This document shows, one piece after another, positions 1-15,300 of a stretch of 64,000 nucleotides of DNA. A program made the translations under genes and the position numbers. Origin of the DNA: Brachypodium distachyon (Eukaryota > Streptophyta > Magnoliopsida > Poales > Poaceae); the NCBI RefSeq assembly GCF_000005505.3, contig NC_016133.3, positions 4,154,001 through 4,218,000 of the forward strand, in the 5' to 3' direction. Below the pieces are notes generated by a model. The model made no database searches and was not told where the DNA came from. It saw only the letters and a list, made by a program, of their open reading frames with translations. Within the stretch, counting starts at the first letter, position 1; each line of letters opens with the position of its first letter.

Positions 1-310
1 AAAGAGAACACCGAACAAAACAAGAAATCCAAGTCAGATCTATTGGGTGCAGGAGTTAAAAGTTAAAAGCAGTAATGTGTAGTGTGGATAATATTAATAT
101 GATTCTTCAGATGCACAAGATCCAACTGAACAAACAATAGGCAAACCCATAAATACTTTTACGAATATCTGAGCAGCAAAAGTCAAGGAAGCACTTAATT
201 TTTAAGTCCTTGACAAGGTGCAAACTGTAATTCATCAAATGCAGAATCTCAGTAAAGCAATTAAGCAGCATGATTAAAGAACCCATTTTCAGTGCCCTCT
301 TTTTCAGTAC

Positions 311-3300
311 CTGAAACAAAAGCTTGCAAGCATATGGCATCCTCATCTTGGCCATGTTTTCTCCATTTTTGCACATTGAGCAGAAGGAAGTCTTCAGTTT
401 ATAATTGTAGTAGCCTAACAAACCACATTTTCTGCAAACCTGGATAACATGAACAACAAAATAAGGGGAGGCTGCCCGAATTACCAAGAAATAGAAGGAC
501 GTACTGGCATAAATGTTCCCTGTTGATTATGGTTAAATCGACCAACCACATCAAGAAAGAACTAAACATGGGACACTTGACAACAGCTAGTCAAGTGTGT
601 TCTTTACAGTTCAACTAGATGTAATAGCTAGTTCCGTGGGTTGTTAACCATTCACCCATGAGAATTGATTGAGTGACAAGGGCTGGCAGGTTTAGTTGCA
701 GTACTGATGCTACAAAAACATGGATGCTCCTTGAATGATTCCAGCCAACTGGGAGAATCGCAAACAACTTCAAAGATTACCTGGACTTGATATGGATCAC
801 TTGATAGTAGGAGACGCTCAAAGATTAGCATGCTAGCACCGTATGCAATTAAACAATCACGCTCCATCTCACCAAGACGCAGGCCTATGAAAGAATATAT
901 ATCAATGACGGGGACTAAGATTTTTAAGAATAGAAAGTACTAGGCTGCATTGCCATTTTCTTCCAGCATATATCAATGCAGTGAAGATTTAAACCTCCAT
1001 CGCGACTTCTCCCTTCAGTAGGTTGCCTGGTCAGTAGTACTCGCGGTCCACTAGCTCGAGCATGCATCTTATCAAGAACCTGGAGAATTCAAGCAATTAT
1101 TTACAGAATCACAATGCAATCAAAAGCAAACTGAGATGACATGATAGGAGCCAAAACAACTATAAGTTCTATGTACAATTTGAAGATTGAAAAGGCGTTA
1201 GTCAGGCCTGCTAACAGCTTACAACCAATTGCTGTATCATGCAGTGCAAGGTGCACTAGAATGCTGTTAACCACCACGCTACACTATGAACTACAATAGT
1301 AAGCCAGTGTGCATGCCTTAGTGGAAAAGAGAACGGTTCAAGCAGCTAGAAGGAGAACTGTAGGGGAGGCCCTGACAGTAGACATTTTAGTAAAACGAGA
1401 AATATTAACAAGGTAGCTGTACACAAGAGACAGTATAATTTTAATCATCAATCCTTTTATTAATCATAATTAACACAACAAAGCATGCTATACAAATAGA
1501 TGCAACAGAAAACAAAGCCTCCGTTAAGGCCCAAAAAATGGAAGAAACAAGACTATGCCTACCATGTGCTTCAGTTTCTGGTAGTAGATTGGCCCCATGA
1601 AGATATATGCCTCAAGAGGATGACCTAAAATGCCTGAAATGAAAGAAATAAAAAACAGCTCTAAGACCACGCAGGGACAGGTGGTTGTGACCCGCACCTT
1701 GCTGAAGAACATCCCACAAAATAACACAATGAGAAATTTGCGTATTTAGTGCCACATACTTTCAGTTACCAGAACAGAATGATAGTTAAGAAATTGAAGA
1801 ATGGCACATCATGTTCAGATTCCTCAAAAAAAATGTTCAGATTTCTTAGGTTTAGATGCTCTTTGTGTTGTATACAATTTACACACTTTTATCACTATAC
1901 AATACTCGCACGCCAAGGAAAGAATGGGAAGAAATTGAAAATTTTGGAAGAATATGGTAAACTTCTTTTGTGGTCAGGAGGGTCCAGAAATCCGTTTTCA
2001 GCACAAAAAACATTGCACAACCAGTTTGTCATAACCGAACAAAAACAGGACATTCGACCAGTTTTTCTTTGTAAAATTAACTTCGCTATGAAGGATATAT
2101 CTAATAAGATAGAATTGTACACATCTCAGGTACATTGCATATAAAAACCAGTCAGTTTCAGGAAATCAACAGTGACCAGGTTGACTAAAAGCGGGCAAAC
2201 CTGCTGCATGAAAGTTATTTGTACCATAATCATCACTGTTCTTTTTGGTTATTTGAGATCTAAGTTACATAATCTGTACTTCTACTACACACGTAGATCA
2301 AAAAAATCATTCATAGAAAAGTTGACATCAACTGAATGAAAATTGAATGGAGTTCGCAATCGTCTTACTTTATTAGCATATTAGCTGCAGCACAGTTGTT
2401 TTTAGATTAAGTGGGGATCAGGAAATAAAGAGTTGGGATAATTTGAAAATTTGAAGTTTCTCTGCAAATTAACTTGACACTAAGAACACACCTGAGTACA
2501 AGAAATCTTTTCCATTATAGCTGAAGCCGTGCTTGACAAGAGTATGGCTGGTATGCAAAGAACAATAATGTTGAAGATTAATTGTAACTTGGTTTTTTAA
2601 ATAACTTTTTGCAAAAAAAACTACAGTGCTACATGATAGAAGCATACCTTATGTCGTCAACGTGATCAGCGTTGCCACTTGATTCACCAAATGCACTGCC
2701 ATAATGGAATCGACCACAAGAAACGCCAGCCTTCCCCCCAAGAAGTTCAATCATTTTACCTATCGTCATACGGCTGGTGACCAAAACAACAGTATGTCAG
2801 GCTGGAGAAACAATACCACACAAAATATAACTCCCTCCATGTCACAGGACAGTTTTAGAGATCATACAAACAACCCTTTGCGCATCTTTTCCTTAAGAGG
2901 AAGAGCAAAAACCTTGGTTACAAGAGTTTAGAGGTCCGGTACACACAAAGACTCCCTATTTTATACTCATAATGGCTCTCACAACCTGCGATGGTAGGCC
3001 TGACACCATCACTCTCTGACATTGACTCCAAAGGTACACTTCGATGTCAATTTATATCAACATATGTATCTCGAATAAAAATAAGTATATATAATGAAAG
3101 CATATTTCATGATGGACATAGTATTATCAATTTGGTGTCTTTGATGTTGGCACATTGTCTATATTGATAGTTAAACTTGAAAATGTTTGACTAACACGGA
3201 TTCTAAAATGACATGTATTTGTAATGCAAACTCAGCAACGCAGTAAATTACTGCTCTTATAAAGATTTGAGTTTGTGGTCGTCCGTTCATTTCACCGAAA

Positions 3301-6300
3301 CTATTCCCTAGATTGCAAGGAAATCACCATAATTGTCACCCATCCTATGTAGTAAATATAAGTACCACGATCTTTTGATTGGATTGGCGTATGTTTTGAG
3401 TTGTTAGGGCACACGAGCATTTGAGCAAATCATGCCAAAAAAAATCAGAGCAAGAACATGCATTTAGCTTGTATAGCTAACTACCAAGCTACAAGAATTT
3501 AAACATGTAATTGCTATTTAGCATTCACATGAGAATATGCATATAACACTCCAGGGTTGGTACACGTGAACTGGAAGACAAGATCACTGTAATAAGCCTT
3601 TTGGAACAATCACAACTTCAAAGATCAGGGTAATTATCCAATCAATTTATCTTCGCTCCTATAAACATGTCAATTGGTGCTGACGGTCTGTCCACCACCT
3701 TCTCCATTTCCTTGCATGTGGAACCATGACAAAAGTTTGGTAACATTTTCAAAGACATGGCATGAAGCAGTGGAAGGAGATAACAATGCCAAGACATGTT
3801 GACTCGCTTTTCCGCTTAACGAAAAGATATAAAAGCTTCTGCATGTTCTCTCAAAACGTGGATTCTCTCGAACTAAAACTCGACAAACTGACATATTTTC
3901 CACATTAGATCAGGCAGAGTTGAATATCAGTACACGACATGAATAAAATTTCCCTGTTAAGTGGTTCCAGCTTGAAAAAACAAAGCCACTCTATTCAGAA
4001 ACATGCTAGAGATGGAGGTCACTACACACAGATGGATTAAATGACATGCTAGGTTAAGGAAATTAAGAAAACAATGAAATAAATATAGAATATAACCAAA
4101 GGCGATATAAAACCTTGGAAATCCGTGCGGATTCATAATTAAATCAGGGCATATTCCTCTCTCGGAGAAGGGGAAGTCTTCCTGCTGAACAATGGTGCCA
4201 CAAACACCTTTCTGTCCATGTCTGCTACTAAACTTGTCACCAACCTGGGTCACAAACATGAATACAAATTTATGTTCAACTTTCTGCAGTTGAAATCAAG
4301 GGAATCACAGAATGTGCCTTACCTCTGGCCGCCTAGTGTGACGGATGATACACTTAATGGTTAATTTGTCATTTGTATCCGAACAAAGCATTACACGATC
4401 TACAACGGTTGTCTCACCATCGACACCTTTGTAAACAGCGGGTGAGTCCTTATAGTCCCTGGATAAGAAAATTTCATCAATAAAGCACATACAACATTCT
4501 TCAAAACCAAACATTTTGAGCCAATGAATAGAAGATGGAATATGACAAAAAAATAATCACAGAAACATAAGAATACCCACCTATCAGTTAATGTAGTACC
4601 AGGAGTTTTCGGGATAGCCTTAGGTGTTTGCTTGTTCACATAGATATCATGATTACGGATTATTTGACCAGGTGCAACAAACCCATCTTCATCCAATGCC
4701 TGTCAAAAAGGTTCACTGTTAAAGCTATTAGAAAGTGTTTGTAAAATTGACAGAATTAAGATAAAAATAAATCTAACCAGTTTAGGACTGACTGACCAAC
4801 CCCTTTTGGTCCTACCACTCATAACAAGCACAGCAAACAAAAACAATAAACAACTGCCACCAGTTTGGCTCTGTTTACCATTCATTTTGCAGTTACTAAA
4901 AAAAGAGTCAAACAAATCTCAAAATTTATACTTAAAAGTCAAAATTATCAAGGGAGTAACACACCAACGATGTCATGTCAATGAAAGATAAAGACAGATG
5001 GATGGAGATACTTATGATTTTTAAATTAAAAAAATCCAAATAGCTCAATTGGAAAGAATTGGACCTTCACTGCCTACAAAATTTTCCTAACACCCCCCAC
5101 CCCCAGTGTGTTTCGAAGTGAGCTTTAGTATTGCTGACTGTAAATTAAGTTTAACAAAGCATCCTATGGAGGAAAATGTCGAGTTTATAGTAGTTCAGAT
5201 AAATAACAATGATCAGACATTTGTACCCGCATATTCTGCTTTATCAAAGCACCATCTTTATCTCTTTGGGGTTTAGCAATCCTATCTGATATAGTACCAT
5301 TTGCATACTTCTCCGTTGTTACAGTGTACCTGCAGGATGAGAACCAGAATTAAACTATAGAAAGTTAGAAACAAAAAATAACATCATTGATGACATGGTC
5401 CTTAAGTATTTCAGGCAGAGCAAATTAAACAGCTATGAAAGGTGAAATTACTTTTTCATTGCTATGCAACGACCAAAACCTCGATCAAGGGATGATTTGT
5501 TCATTACGATTGCATCTTCAATATCATATCCACTGTAACTCATGACAGCAACAGTTGCATTCTGCCCAGCCCCAAGCTTATCGTATCCCACCTGAAAATA
5601 TTTGCAGTGAAGTATTTGTTGCATGAAAAATAAGAGGGTATCTGTTTGTGCGACATGGGGGGGTAGAGAGGGGGACAAACCAACTCAATTGTTTTTGTTG
5701 TAAGCAGAGGACGCTGTGCATACACAAGTAAATAGAGTAGAGAGTCTGCTCGGAACAACTACAAAAGATATCCAAAGAAATGTTAGTTCCCACCAATAGG
5801 AAGGAAGCTTAGAGCGAGGCAGAACACGAGGATCACAACATCTTAGGTCAGATATGATGGAATGAAAATTAATTTTATCCAGGCATGTGGTAAGATGCCT
5901 TTGGATGGCCTGGATGCATGCGCCAGCTACAACAGGCCATTCTATTAACATTTATGCGAGGCAAATGACATTTAACAGTGAAAAGAGAACTCGGCCTGCT
6001 TCTTACCTGATTATAAGCAATATTTCCCATTGCTTGCTTACCCATAGCACACTGTACACGAGAAATGTCAGAAAAGTTTTCCAAAAACTATTGAGATGTA
6101 CATCAGCAAATGAATATCCAGCAATCCTTACCTGATAAGTGTTACGTGGAGATTGATTATGGTGTGGATAAGGAATAAGTCCAGCTACAACTCCTAATAT
6201 GGTCATTGGCTCTATTTCAATGTGAGTGATGCTGCTTCTTTGAACATCATCTTGATCCAAATGTTCATATAATGCTATCTGTTTGAATCGGCACATTTTA

Positions 6301-9300
6301 TCACAATAATAATAAACCACACACCAAAATACAAAAGAATCATGATATACCAATGCATTGTTCTCCTCGTTGACATCAAGATATTCAATCAACCCATCAC
6401 GCAGAAAATCATCGAATGAACGAACGCCATCCTAAAAGGTGAAATCAGTTGTGAGAAAGATCAAACAAATGACAGGAGATCAAGAAAGCGTACAAATTGC
6501 TGACCCTCAGTTCTTTCATATGATGCTCTTTGACCCTTGACCTGCCCTTGTCAGCAATTATAAGTGGGCGACAAACACGGCCACCATCAGAGGCAATGTG
6601 AATGCAATGCTATAATGACAGAAATACCTTGGTCAGTTGACGCTGCGGTTACCATCAAACCCACCAGTGAAAAGTTTCACTAACAAGATTTTGATTAATA
6701 CCATCCTAAATAGAGTTTCGAAGTTCTCAAGATACATTTTATTGATTATCAGTAGTTCAGACTTCAGACCACAATATTCATTAGCATGACAAATCATTTT
6801 CATTGTAAGCTACTCCCTCCGATCCTAAATTCTTGTCTCAAATTTGCCCAAATATGGATGTATCTACTCTTAAAAGGCGTCTAGATACATGTAATATTTC
6901 GACAACAATTTAGGATCAGAGGGAGTAGTAGTAATCAAGAGAAGAAACAATACCTGCTTCTCGTTTACAAAAATGCTTACAAACTCTCCAATTTTTCCTG
7001 ATTGACGAAATGTTCTCATAGACTTAGCAAATCTCTGGAAAGCATCATAGATAGCTTAATGCGAATTAAAAATGGAAATAATTTAAGCTATATGTACGCT
7101 TTAGAAAGAATTAGAGACCTGAGGCTGTCTGTGTTTCCCCAATATTAATCCATTGAACATGACCAAAAATGAACCTGGTGCATGAATTTCCTCTCCAGAA
7201 AGAAGTGATAATTTTTCCACGCCTAGACTATAACACTACAGTAAAGAATGAACAGAACATAGCAGATATAAAATTGCTCAAGTGGACTTCATTATATATC
7301 CATGAGTGTAAAGAAAGTAAGTGAAAATAAATAAAGAAAACATGGTAGGAGCTTGCACCACAACCAGTTCCCATGCAGTTTGTGGTTGTTCTGTTGTGCT
7401 GCGATGTATAACCTAGTCAAACTATATAACTTATTCCCATATAATTTTCCTGTTGTAGCTCCCAATAGATTCATTCAAACACTACCTCCGATCAGAAATT
7501 GATGGTCAAAGTACCATCTTAAAGACCATGTGAATGTCCTAAAGGACTTACATTTTGCATTCGAGTTAGTAGTTATAATATTTACAAATTAAAAACAATT
7601 CTGAAAACCTACTGTAATCTCAAACAGAACCAGCAGTTGAAAATAGTGGAATTATTTTTCTTTGAGCAAAGAAAAGTAAGGAACATGTACAGGTGGTAGA
7701 TACAATTCTGAAAAGCTACCGCAATCTCAAAAAGAGCCAGCAGTTGAAAACTGTAGAATGATTTTTCTTTAAGTGAAGAAAGTAGAATATGTACAGGTAG
7801 GTGGTAGATACAATTCTGGAAAGCTACAGCAATCTCAAACAGAGCCCTCCCTTAGGAAATAAAAATAGCTGAATTAGGAGAAAACAAACCAAATTCATCA
7901 GTGGACCCTCCTCTTGATCCGTTGTAACATGAGTCAACAAAGCTAAATTTTTTGTCAATCCGCAAGCTTCCCCTTCGGGTGTATCACAAGGGCAAAGCAT
8001 ACCCCACTGTTACAAAGAAAGAATATTACATATATTTCCTGTATCTTTATTAAGTGGAAACATTACAACACTTTTTTCCTCACCTGACTAGGCTGCAAAG
8101 CACGCGGCCCGCTTGTTTTCCGGGTCTTCTCAAATTGTGGTGTTATACGTGTCATGTAGCCTAAAGATGCCATGTAGGATAACCTAGAAAGAACCTGCAT
8201 ACAGGTAGAAGAAAAACTAAAACTCCTAAAATCTGTAGAACAGAGAATATAAATCAAGCCTCAGAGATCTGAATGAGTAGATACCTGTGATACACCTTTT
8301 CTATGCATCTTAAATCGTTTAATGTCCCAATTTCCCGTGGAAATAGCTCTCTCCAGACCAGTGGTTATGAGATCCTGCTGCATTATCAACTGCAGAAAGG
8401 AAGAAAATCATATATCTAAGATACTACAGCAATTCTTGTAATATATATACACCATAACCGAGCATCTGAAACGAATTGAGTAAACTTTTCCAAACTACAC
8501 ATCTTCTTTCAAAACTATATAGAAACTTGCTTTCACAAATCGGTTTCACAGAACTACGCTGTTTATTACAAACTATTTCAGTCACCTCTGCCGGGGCCAC
8601 AATTTGTGGTTTGTTAGGGGTATACAAACACCTCTAGTTTCATAGTTTGTGAACGTGATATTTCAGGAAAACGTAGTAACCATGTGTCAAAATCCAACCT
8701 CTATAGAACATATAAAGAAACTGAATACTGCACGAATACGCGTAATGCATGAACAGAAACACAACCAAATATGGGATCAAATTATTCTAGCTTGCAAGTC
8801 ATAGGCTCATAGCAATTCACATCTTGGAACCAGTGTATTTGTACCCAACAGAACTTTCAATTCCAGTGCATACAAAGCCGGCTGAAATCCACAAGGGCAT
8901 AAAAATCCCATCGCAAGAGATGACAATAGATTCATTTCATATTTTAAAATATTTTGCGTGCCTTCTTAACAAGCTTGTAGCTTCAAAGGCATTTCCATTT
9001 GTGGAGTTGAAAATCTTAGCAAGATTGCCAAAAATAACATACTTCGGTTAGTAAACTCATCGAGATTAAATAACCTCACAGCAACAGCTATATAAAATTG
9101 GACTACATAGAGACAGCAATCCAACGTAAAATAGGGCAACAATAATTCAGTGCACTGTCCGAATGTGACACTACAGTAACACCGTGGCAGACTGCAGTAA
9201 AACACCAAGGGAGGATCAAATTAGTGTTCATAATATGAAACAGATTCTCATTACCTGGCTAAAATCCAAAGGACTAGAACGGGCCATGTCACTGTTTTTG

Positions 9301-12300
9301 TTCATACGGTCTACAGCAAAGGAATTCATCGTTTTGAACAAATCCTTCAATAAAGAAGCACCGTAAGAAAGGCAATCACAGAATGCACAAGATTTTGAAA
9401 TAGCAAGAGAAAATAAACACCTCGAAAAGCAAGGATACTAGTTGACCAGACAGCTCCAGCCTCTTGTTCCCTACATAATCCTGAAACAATCAACAAGAAA
9501 TGAGAAAAATGGTTGCAACATGTAAATTTTATGTACCAGATGATTCACACATGTCTAAAATGCATATACCAAACTGAAGAATGCTGCTACTTGCTTCTAT
9601 CTAGATTGACCAAAATAATACTGATAGAACTACATCCAGATCACCAAATGGAAGTTTCTTTAGAGTTTCAAATCTCTCTATTTACAAATATTATTTGAAC
9701 AGCAACTTCGTTAGGATATTAAGATATTTAAAGTCAATTATGTTTTCGTGATAAATTTAGTTTTGTGGATGCACACTGTGAATAATAGATCACAGAATAA
9801 GAATACGTTGTAACACAAAATAAAGTGATTGGATGAATGCTGGATAGAGGCAAAAAAAGATGTAAGATGTAACTTGTTGCCCCAAATCCCAATGATGGAT
9901 CAGATGTGCAATCTGAAAGTGCACTAATGTAGGGTATGTTTGGTCTGTGCATATATTTGCCGTACCAAAATTTTGGCAGCCTGTGGAGGTTTGTCTTTGC
10001 TTGGTTGGTTGCCAAAAGTTTTGCTGCCTATGGAATCTTGCCAATCCACCTCACAGTCCCTTCACAAATCTTGCCAATTTTCAGCCACACAAGGGCCAAG
10101 TCTCTGTCCAATATTTTGGCCAGCCAATGGTTGGCAAATTTTGGTAGGGCAATTTTTGGCACAAACCAAACATACCCATAGAGATTATAAAGTTTGGAGT
10201 TGGTGGTCGTCAATTCACTTTATTACAACCCTCCTCTTCTCACCATTAGCAAGTTGGGCCATGCAAATCCACGAGTAGGAAAAGCAAAAAATTAACACTC
10301 CCTCTCTCCAACCTCTTCCTGCTACATCTGCTCTTCAATCTTCACGAGGTTGGGTTCATAGTTCAAATCCAGCAAAGTTAATCGTCAGGCTTTAATGGCA
10401 TTGGTCCATAGTCTATCTATTGTATAGAATTTCTTATTTGACGATTCCGTAGCAAAGTACGGGCACTGTGCTAGTACCCATAGAGATCACAATACCAAGG
10501 AAGGTCACTCTGTACAGCCAGGTTTAGTCAGAACCGGATAACCGGGCCATGCACAGTAAATACAAAACAGAGTTTAGTAAGACTGTCATACTCCCTCCGA
10601 TCCATAATAAGTGTCTCAGATTTTGTACTAACTTAGTATCAAGTTGTACTAAGTCTGAGACACTTATTATGGATCGGATCGAGTATTTGATTCTCATGTA
10701 AAAACTAAGACATGTTTGGTTCCAAGATTATCAGTAGATTATGATCCTTCCCCAGGCTGAAGTTACCTGAGAGAGTATATGTACCTATAGTTTCTTCAAG
10801 AAAATACAAAAGGCTTTGCATCTCGATGCATTCATAGATTAGATGTATGCGCTATAGTTGCAGGTTATATTGGATTTTCCGAAGCATATTATACGATAAC
10901 CAAAATTATACAGGGCCTTGTTGATCCTGCTGCAGCTCCTGTGATTGGCGAAATTGCAATTTAGATTGTCCTCTTACCATTTGTCTAATACGATTAAGCA
11001 CCATATTAGAATTTAAATTGTCAATAACTAATTATGGAAGAGCCATACCAAATGCAGACTAATACTGCCTCCGTTCTAAAAAGAGGGTGTATTTGTTTCC
11101 TTTGACCGAGCCTTTGACCAATTATTGGACTACTAATATATAGTTTTTGTGAAATAAAATTGATATCATTGCATTCGTATTCAAAAGCACTTGTTTACGG
11201 TGATGATTTGTATCACATAAATCACACGTTGATGGAGTAATCTTTGGTCAAAGGCTCGGTCAAAGGAAACAAAATACGCTCTATTTTAAGGAATGGAGGC
11301 CTGGAGGGAGTAGCTATGTGCAATCATGGAAACCACGATGGCTCAGAGTTTTCTAGACGGCACGGCTGCAAGGGATTGGGTATACATGTGCTAGATGAGA
11401 GAATATTTGGAGTCAGATAGATTGGTTGTTTTGTGCTTGCCTAAAACCTAGATACATGGCATCATTATATATTGGACCCTTGAACTTCCTAACAGAATAT
11501 GAACTCCTAATATGAATTACCTGATACGATACTATTTCCTAAAGGACTCTTAATCTCCTGATCAGACTCCCTGCTAGTCAACAACACGGGGTAGCAAATC
11601 AACATGAATATTGGTGATGATTGGTCGACAATGACATCCGTACTTTGTGAATAGAACATGGATAAGAGAGCTGTGGGCACACCAGGTGCCAAAAAAAGTG
11701 CAGCACACCAAAGTTGTGGCCATGACCAAACAGTCGTTGTATTTGATCGGACTTGCCCAACATATGTGTACCTACTATGGATAAGAGAGTGGCAGGTGCC
11801 CAAAAAAGTGTGGCACACCACAGTTGTGGCCATCAGCCAAACAGTGGCTTTATTTGGTCAAACTTGCATAACATGTGTTCACCTGCTATGGGCATGTGAA
11901 AAGGTGCCTGCTTCTTTTGAGATTACATGTGTGCTTATGGTATGCATAAAAACAGACCGGGAATCAAAATTGAATGATGTCCATGAAACAAATAGGACAA
12001 GTTAATCCTTGATTTTCTAAGATCAAACTAGCCTAGCTGTCTGAACTGACTGTGATCAGCACACAAGTGTATCCTGAAAAACTGATTCCCGAAATCTTGT
12101 ATAATGAGTCAAAACTGGTTAAAGTACAAAATCCAAGTTAATTACTCTAAAACACAAGTAAGTTCTTTAGGCCCAGACTGAGATTTATATGAAGCCAAAA
12201 AAAACACTGTTGGGGCAAAAAAATACTTTCGTATATTATAGGAGCCATTTCACTAAAGTATTTAGCAGACAGCTCTGGACTTGCCTTGTCGTCAAAGGTG

Positions 12301-15300
12301 TCAGAATTCAGGATTGCGTCCAACATGCGCCTTAACATTACGGCAGTGTATATGCACTTCTCTCGAAAGTTCCCGTTTTCAACCTACATGAGAGATTGGC
12401 ATGCATGTCAGTAAAAAGAAAATATTCTGGCTGCAAAGCCTAGGTAAAACATTATCTCACCGGGACATGTGCAACAAAAACATCACGGAGTAGTGTTTTT
12501 GACCGACCTTCCTGAGAGAGAGAGAGAGGGGCATTAGATAATTCAGAGAGAAGAATCACTATCTGTGCCATTTTCAAATTATGATTTGACACGTGGAGCA
12601 GATGGAGCAACTTAATGTGTGACAACTAAGAAAAATGCAAGTATCAGCTTTTCTGCTAGTCCCAAGAATTTAGTTGGAGAACAGAAATCTGGGAAAAAAA
12701 CTATAAAATATTTTTTATTACAAGCCATTTTTTAAAAGAAAGCAACACATGTGCTGCAGTTCATAATTACCTTCACATTTCCTGGACCAGGAAACATCAC
12801 CTGCAAATATAGCATACCGTATAAGTTCAGAAGAGATTCCACGTTCAATATACATATGCAACTAAAATAGGTAATTTAGCTTTTACTAGACAGACCCAGA
12901 TTCAAGTTTCAACAAAATGAAAAACCACAAAAGAAGATTCAGCTATGGAAGAGAAGCGATGAATGCCATGTCCTGGTAGTTTTAATTTTTGCTAGTTTGC
13001 TAATCAAACACATTAGTAATAGAGTGAAGAGTAAAAGCAACCTACACCCCACCTCCCCCCCCCCCCCCACACACACACACACCTCTGTACATAACATACA
13101 CAACCCCCAAACTGGACATTAAAAAATAGGATAATTAAATTATTTTCATATTAAGAAAAACTGATGTGATTTCCCTGGAACAATAGAAAGGCCCTGAAGT
13201 GGCGTAGAATGCTATTAGAAAGGGAAAATTGGCCACAGCACACCGTTATTTTCTGGCCTTTGCCGAAACACACCGCCAGATTGTGTCTTTGCTCAGTACC
13301 ATTACAATTTTGTGGTCATTTGCCATAACACACCGTCTAGTCCAAAACGGAAAGTTTTGACTTCTTTATTTCTCTGGATGACGCCTTTTGCTTGGGAGGA
13401 TGATGGTTTTGAACAAAAAAAATTCTATAATTGAAATTTTGGCCCCAAAAGGCAGTACGTTAGTGTTGACTTTGGACGTAATTTGATTACAAAATTGGTC
13501 AGCATTTAGCCACAAGTCAAATAATAACGGTCCACAAAATCATAGGTTTAAAATTTAGGTCTGGGGTATTGTGGAAAAAAACGAAACTTTCCGTTTTAGG
13601 CCAAGAAGTGTGTTGTGGCAAATGACCATGAAATTGTAATGGTATTGGGCAAAGCCGCAATCCGGCGGTGTGTTTTGGCAAAGGCCGGAAAATAACGGTG
13701 TCTCGTGGCCAATTTCCCCCTATTAGAAAAGTAGTCTAGAGGACTAGAAGTGTCAGGGGCTGCTATTGGAAAAGTAGTAAAGACATCTCCAGCCAAATGC
13801 CCAACACTCCTTAGAATGCATGACTCTGTATCGAAGGGATCTACTCTTGCAAATCTTAGAATGCACATCATCACTATTTATTACTGCGACAGGAAGTTTA
13901 ATTGAACGATGATAGTAAGTTATGCTCATAAGTTTGAAGCTTCACCTTGTCATCCATGTACTGCAAAGCTTGCTGTTGTGTATATATTCTCTCTGAAGCA
14001 CATTCCTAATAGAGCAAAAAACATTTGGCAATTGAAAGGAGTTATAATTCTAATGATCTAACAACAATACAATTTGTAAGAGGATCTCAAATAATATAAC
14101 TAAGAAAAGGTAAATCAACAAAATAAAAGTACACGAATTACCTGAATAGATAAATATAGAAGGTCACCATATCTTGGATCTCTTCCAACCATTTGTACAA
14201 TCTCTTGGTCACTTTGAATTCCCATAGCTTTCATAACCACTATAATAGGAATCTGTATAATTCAATGCACAGAAACGGAGCCATGAAATAGCAATTTAAT
14301 CCTTTGATAGTGTATAGCCGTCTATACGAACCTAAGACCCTTGTTCGCATTTATAAGGACATGGTAGGTGTACGTCGGGAAAGAGAAGGCTACTCTGATC
14401 AAGGTTTAGGAAGGCGCTGGGCGGTGTCTGGGCATTTTGCTGCCACCCAGCGACTAGCTCAGATACGAGGAAATAACAGAGAAGTTAAGGCCCAGGAGGA
14501 AAAAAGAAAAGAGAAAGTAAGGCCCGGGAGAAAAACAGAAGAGAGAAAGTACCAGCATGCACTATGGCCCACAAACTACTACTTTATTATGGTTAGGGTT
14601 TCCTCACTCACAACCGCCAGTGAGCACACAAGCAGCGGTGGCAACGAACAGCACCAGCCGCAGCGGCGGCAAGCATCAGCCACGTGCTGATGGCATCCCG
14701 CCGGCGACAACGACAAACCCTTTTCCTCTATTCTCCCGCTCCTATTTTCGCCCCCCACCCCCACCGCTTAACTACTCGCCTATGGCAGAGGTGAGGCGTT
14801 TTGCCAGCGCTCCACGCGTAACTGCACCTCCGCGTGCGATTAAGCATACGTTTTCCCCCTTGACTCAGGTAATTCCGACCCTATTAAAGGAGATGATTAA
14901 TCCTGATAATATCAACTCAACTTTGCACAGATTCTATGACCTTTGTAACGCCTTAAGCCCCCACCACCGTGCCGGCAGCACGCACACATTGTTGCTTAGC
15001 TTTAGTTGTGCATAATGTAAGGTAAGCAAACAATGTAACAAAACAGCTGCATATTTATAGCTGCATACTTACAGAAAACCAGTTGTTCAATATAGCTATT
15101 ATGAGTGAATCCGTGGCAGAAAAGAAAAACATATCTATATCATATCAGTCATGACCATAAAGTATTCAAAAAGATTTAACAGGGAAGTTGAAGAACTAAA
15201 TGGATGTTAAAAAGATAGGTCCCATATTATGAAAATTATGAAACGAAAGGAATTTTTGTAGGACAACAGGGTACCAAATGCATACCGGCTTAGTGAATTG

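Noticed and set aside
1..310. Possible last exon of NRPC2
   Set aside because: I searched the minus strand for an ELQ-x-MN-x-(V/I)PRLKL-like tail and found none, so the terminal exon must be beyond the left edge.
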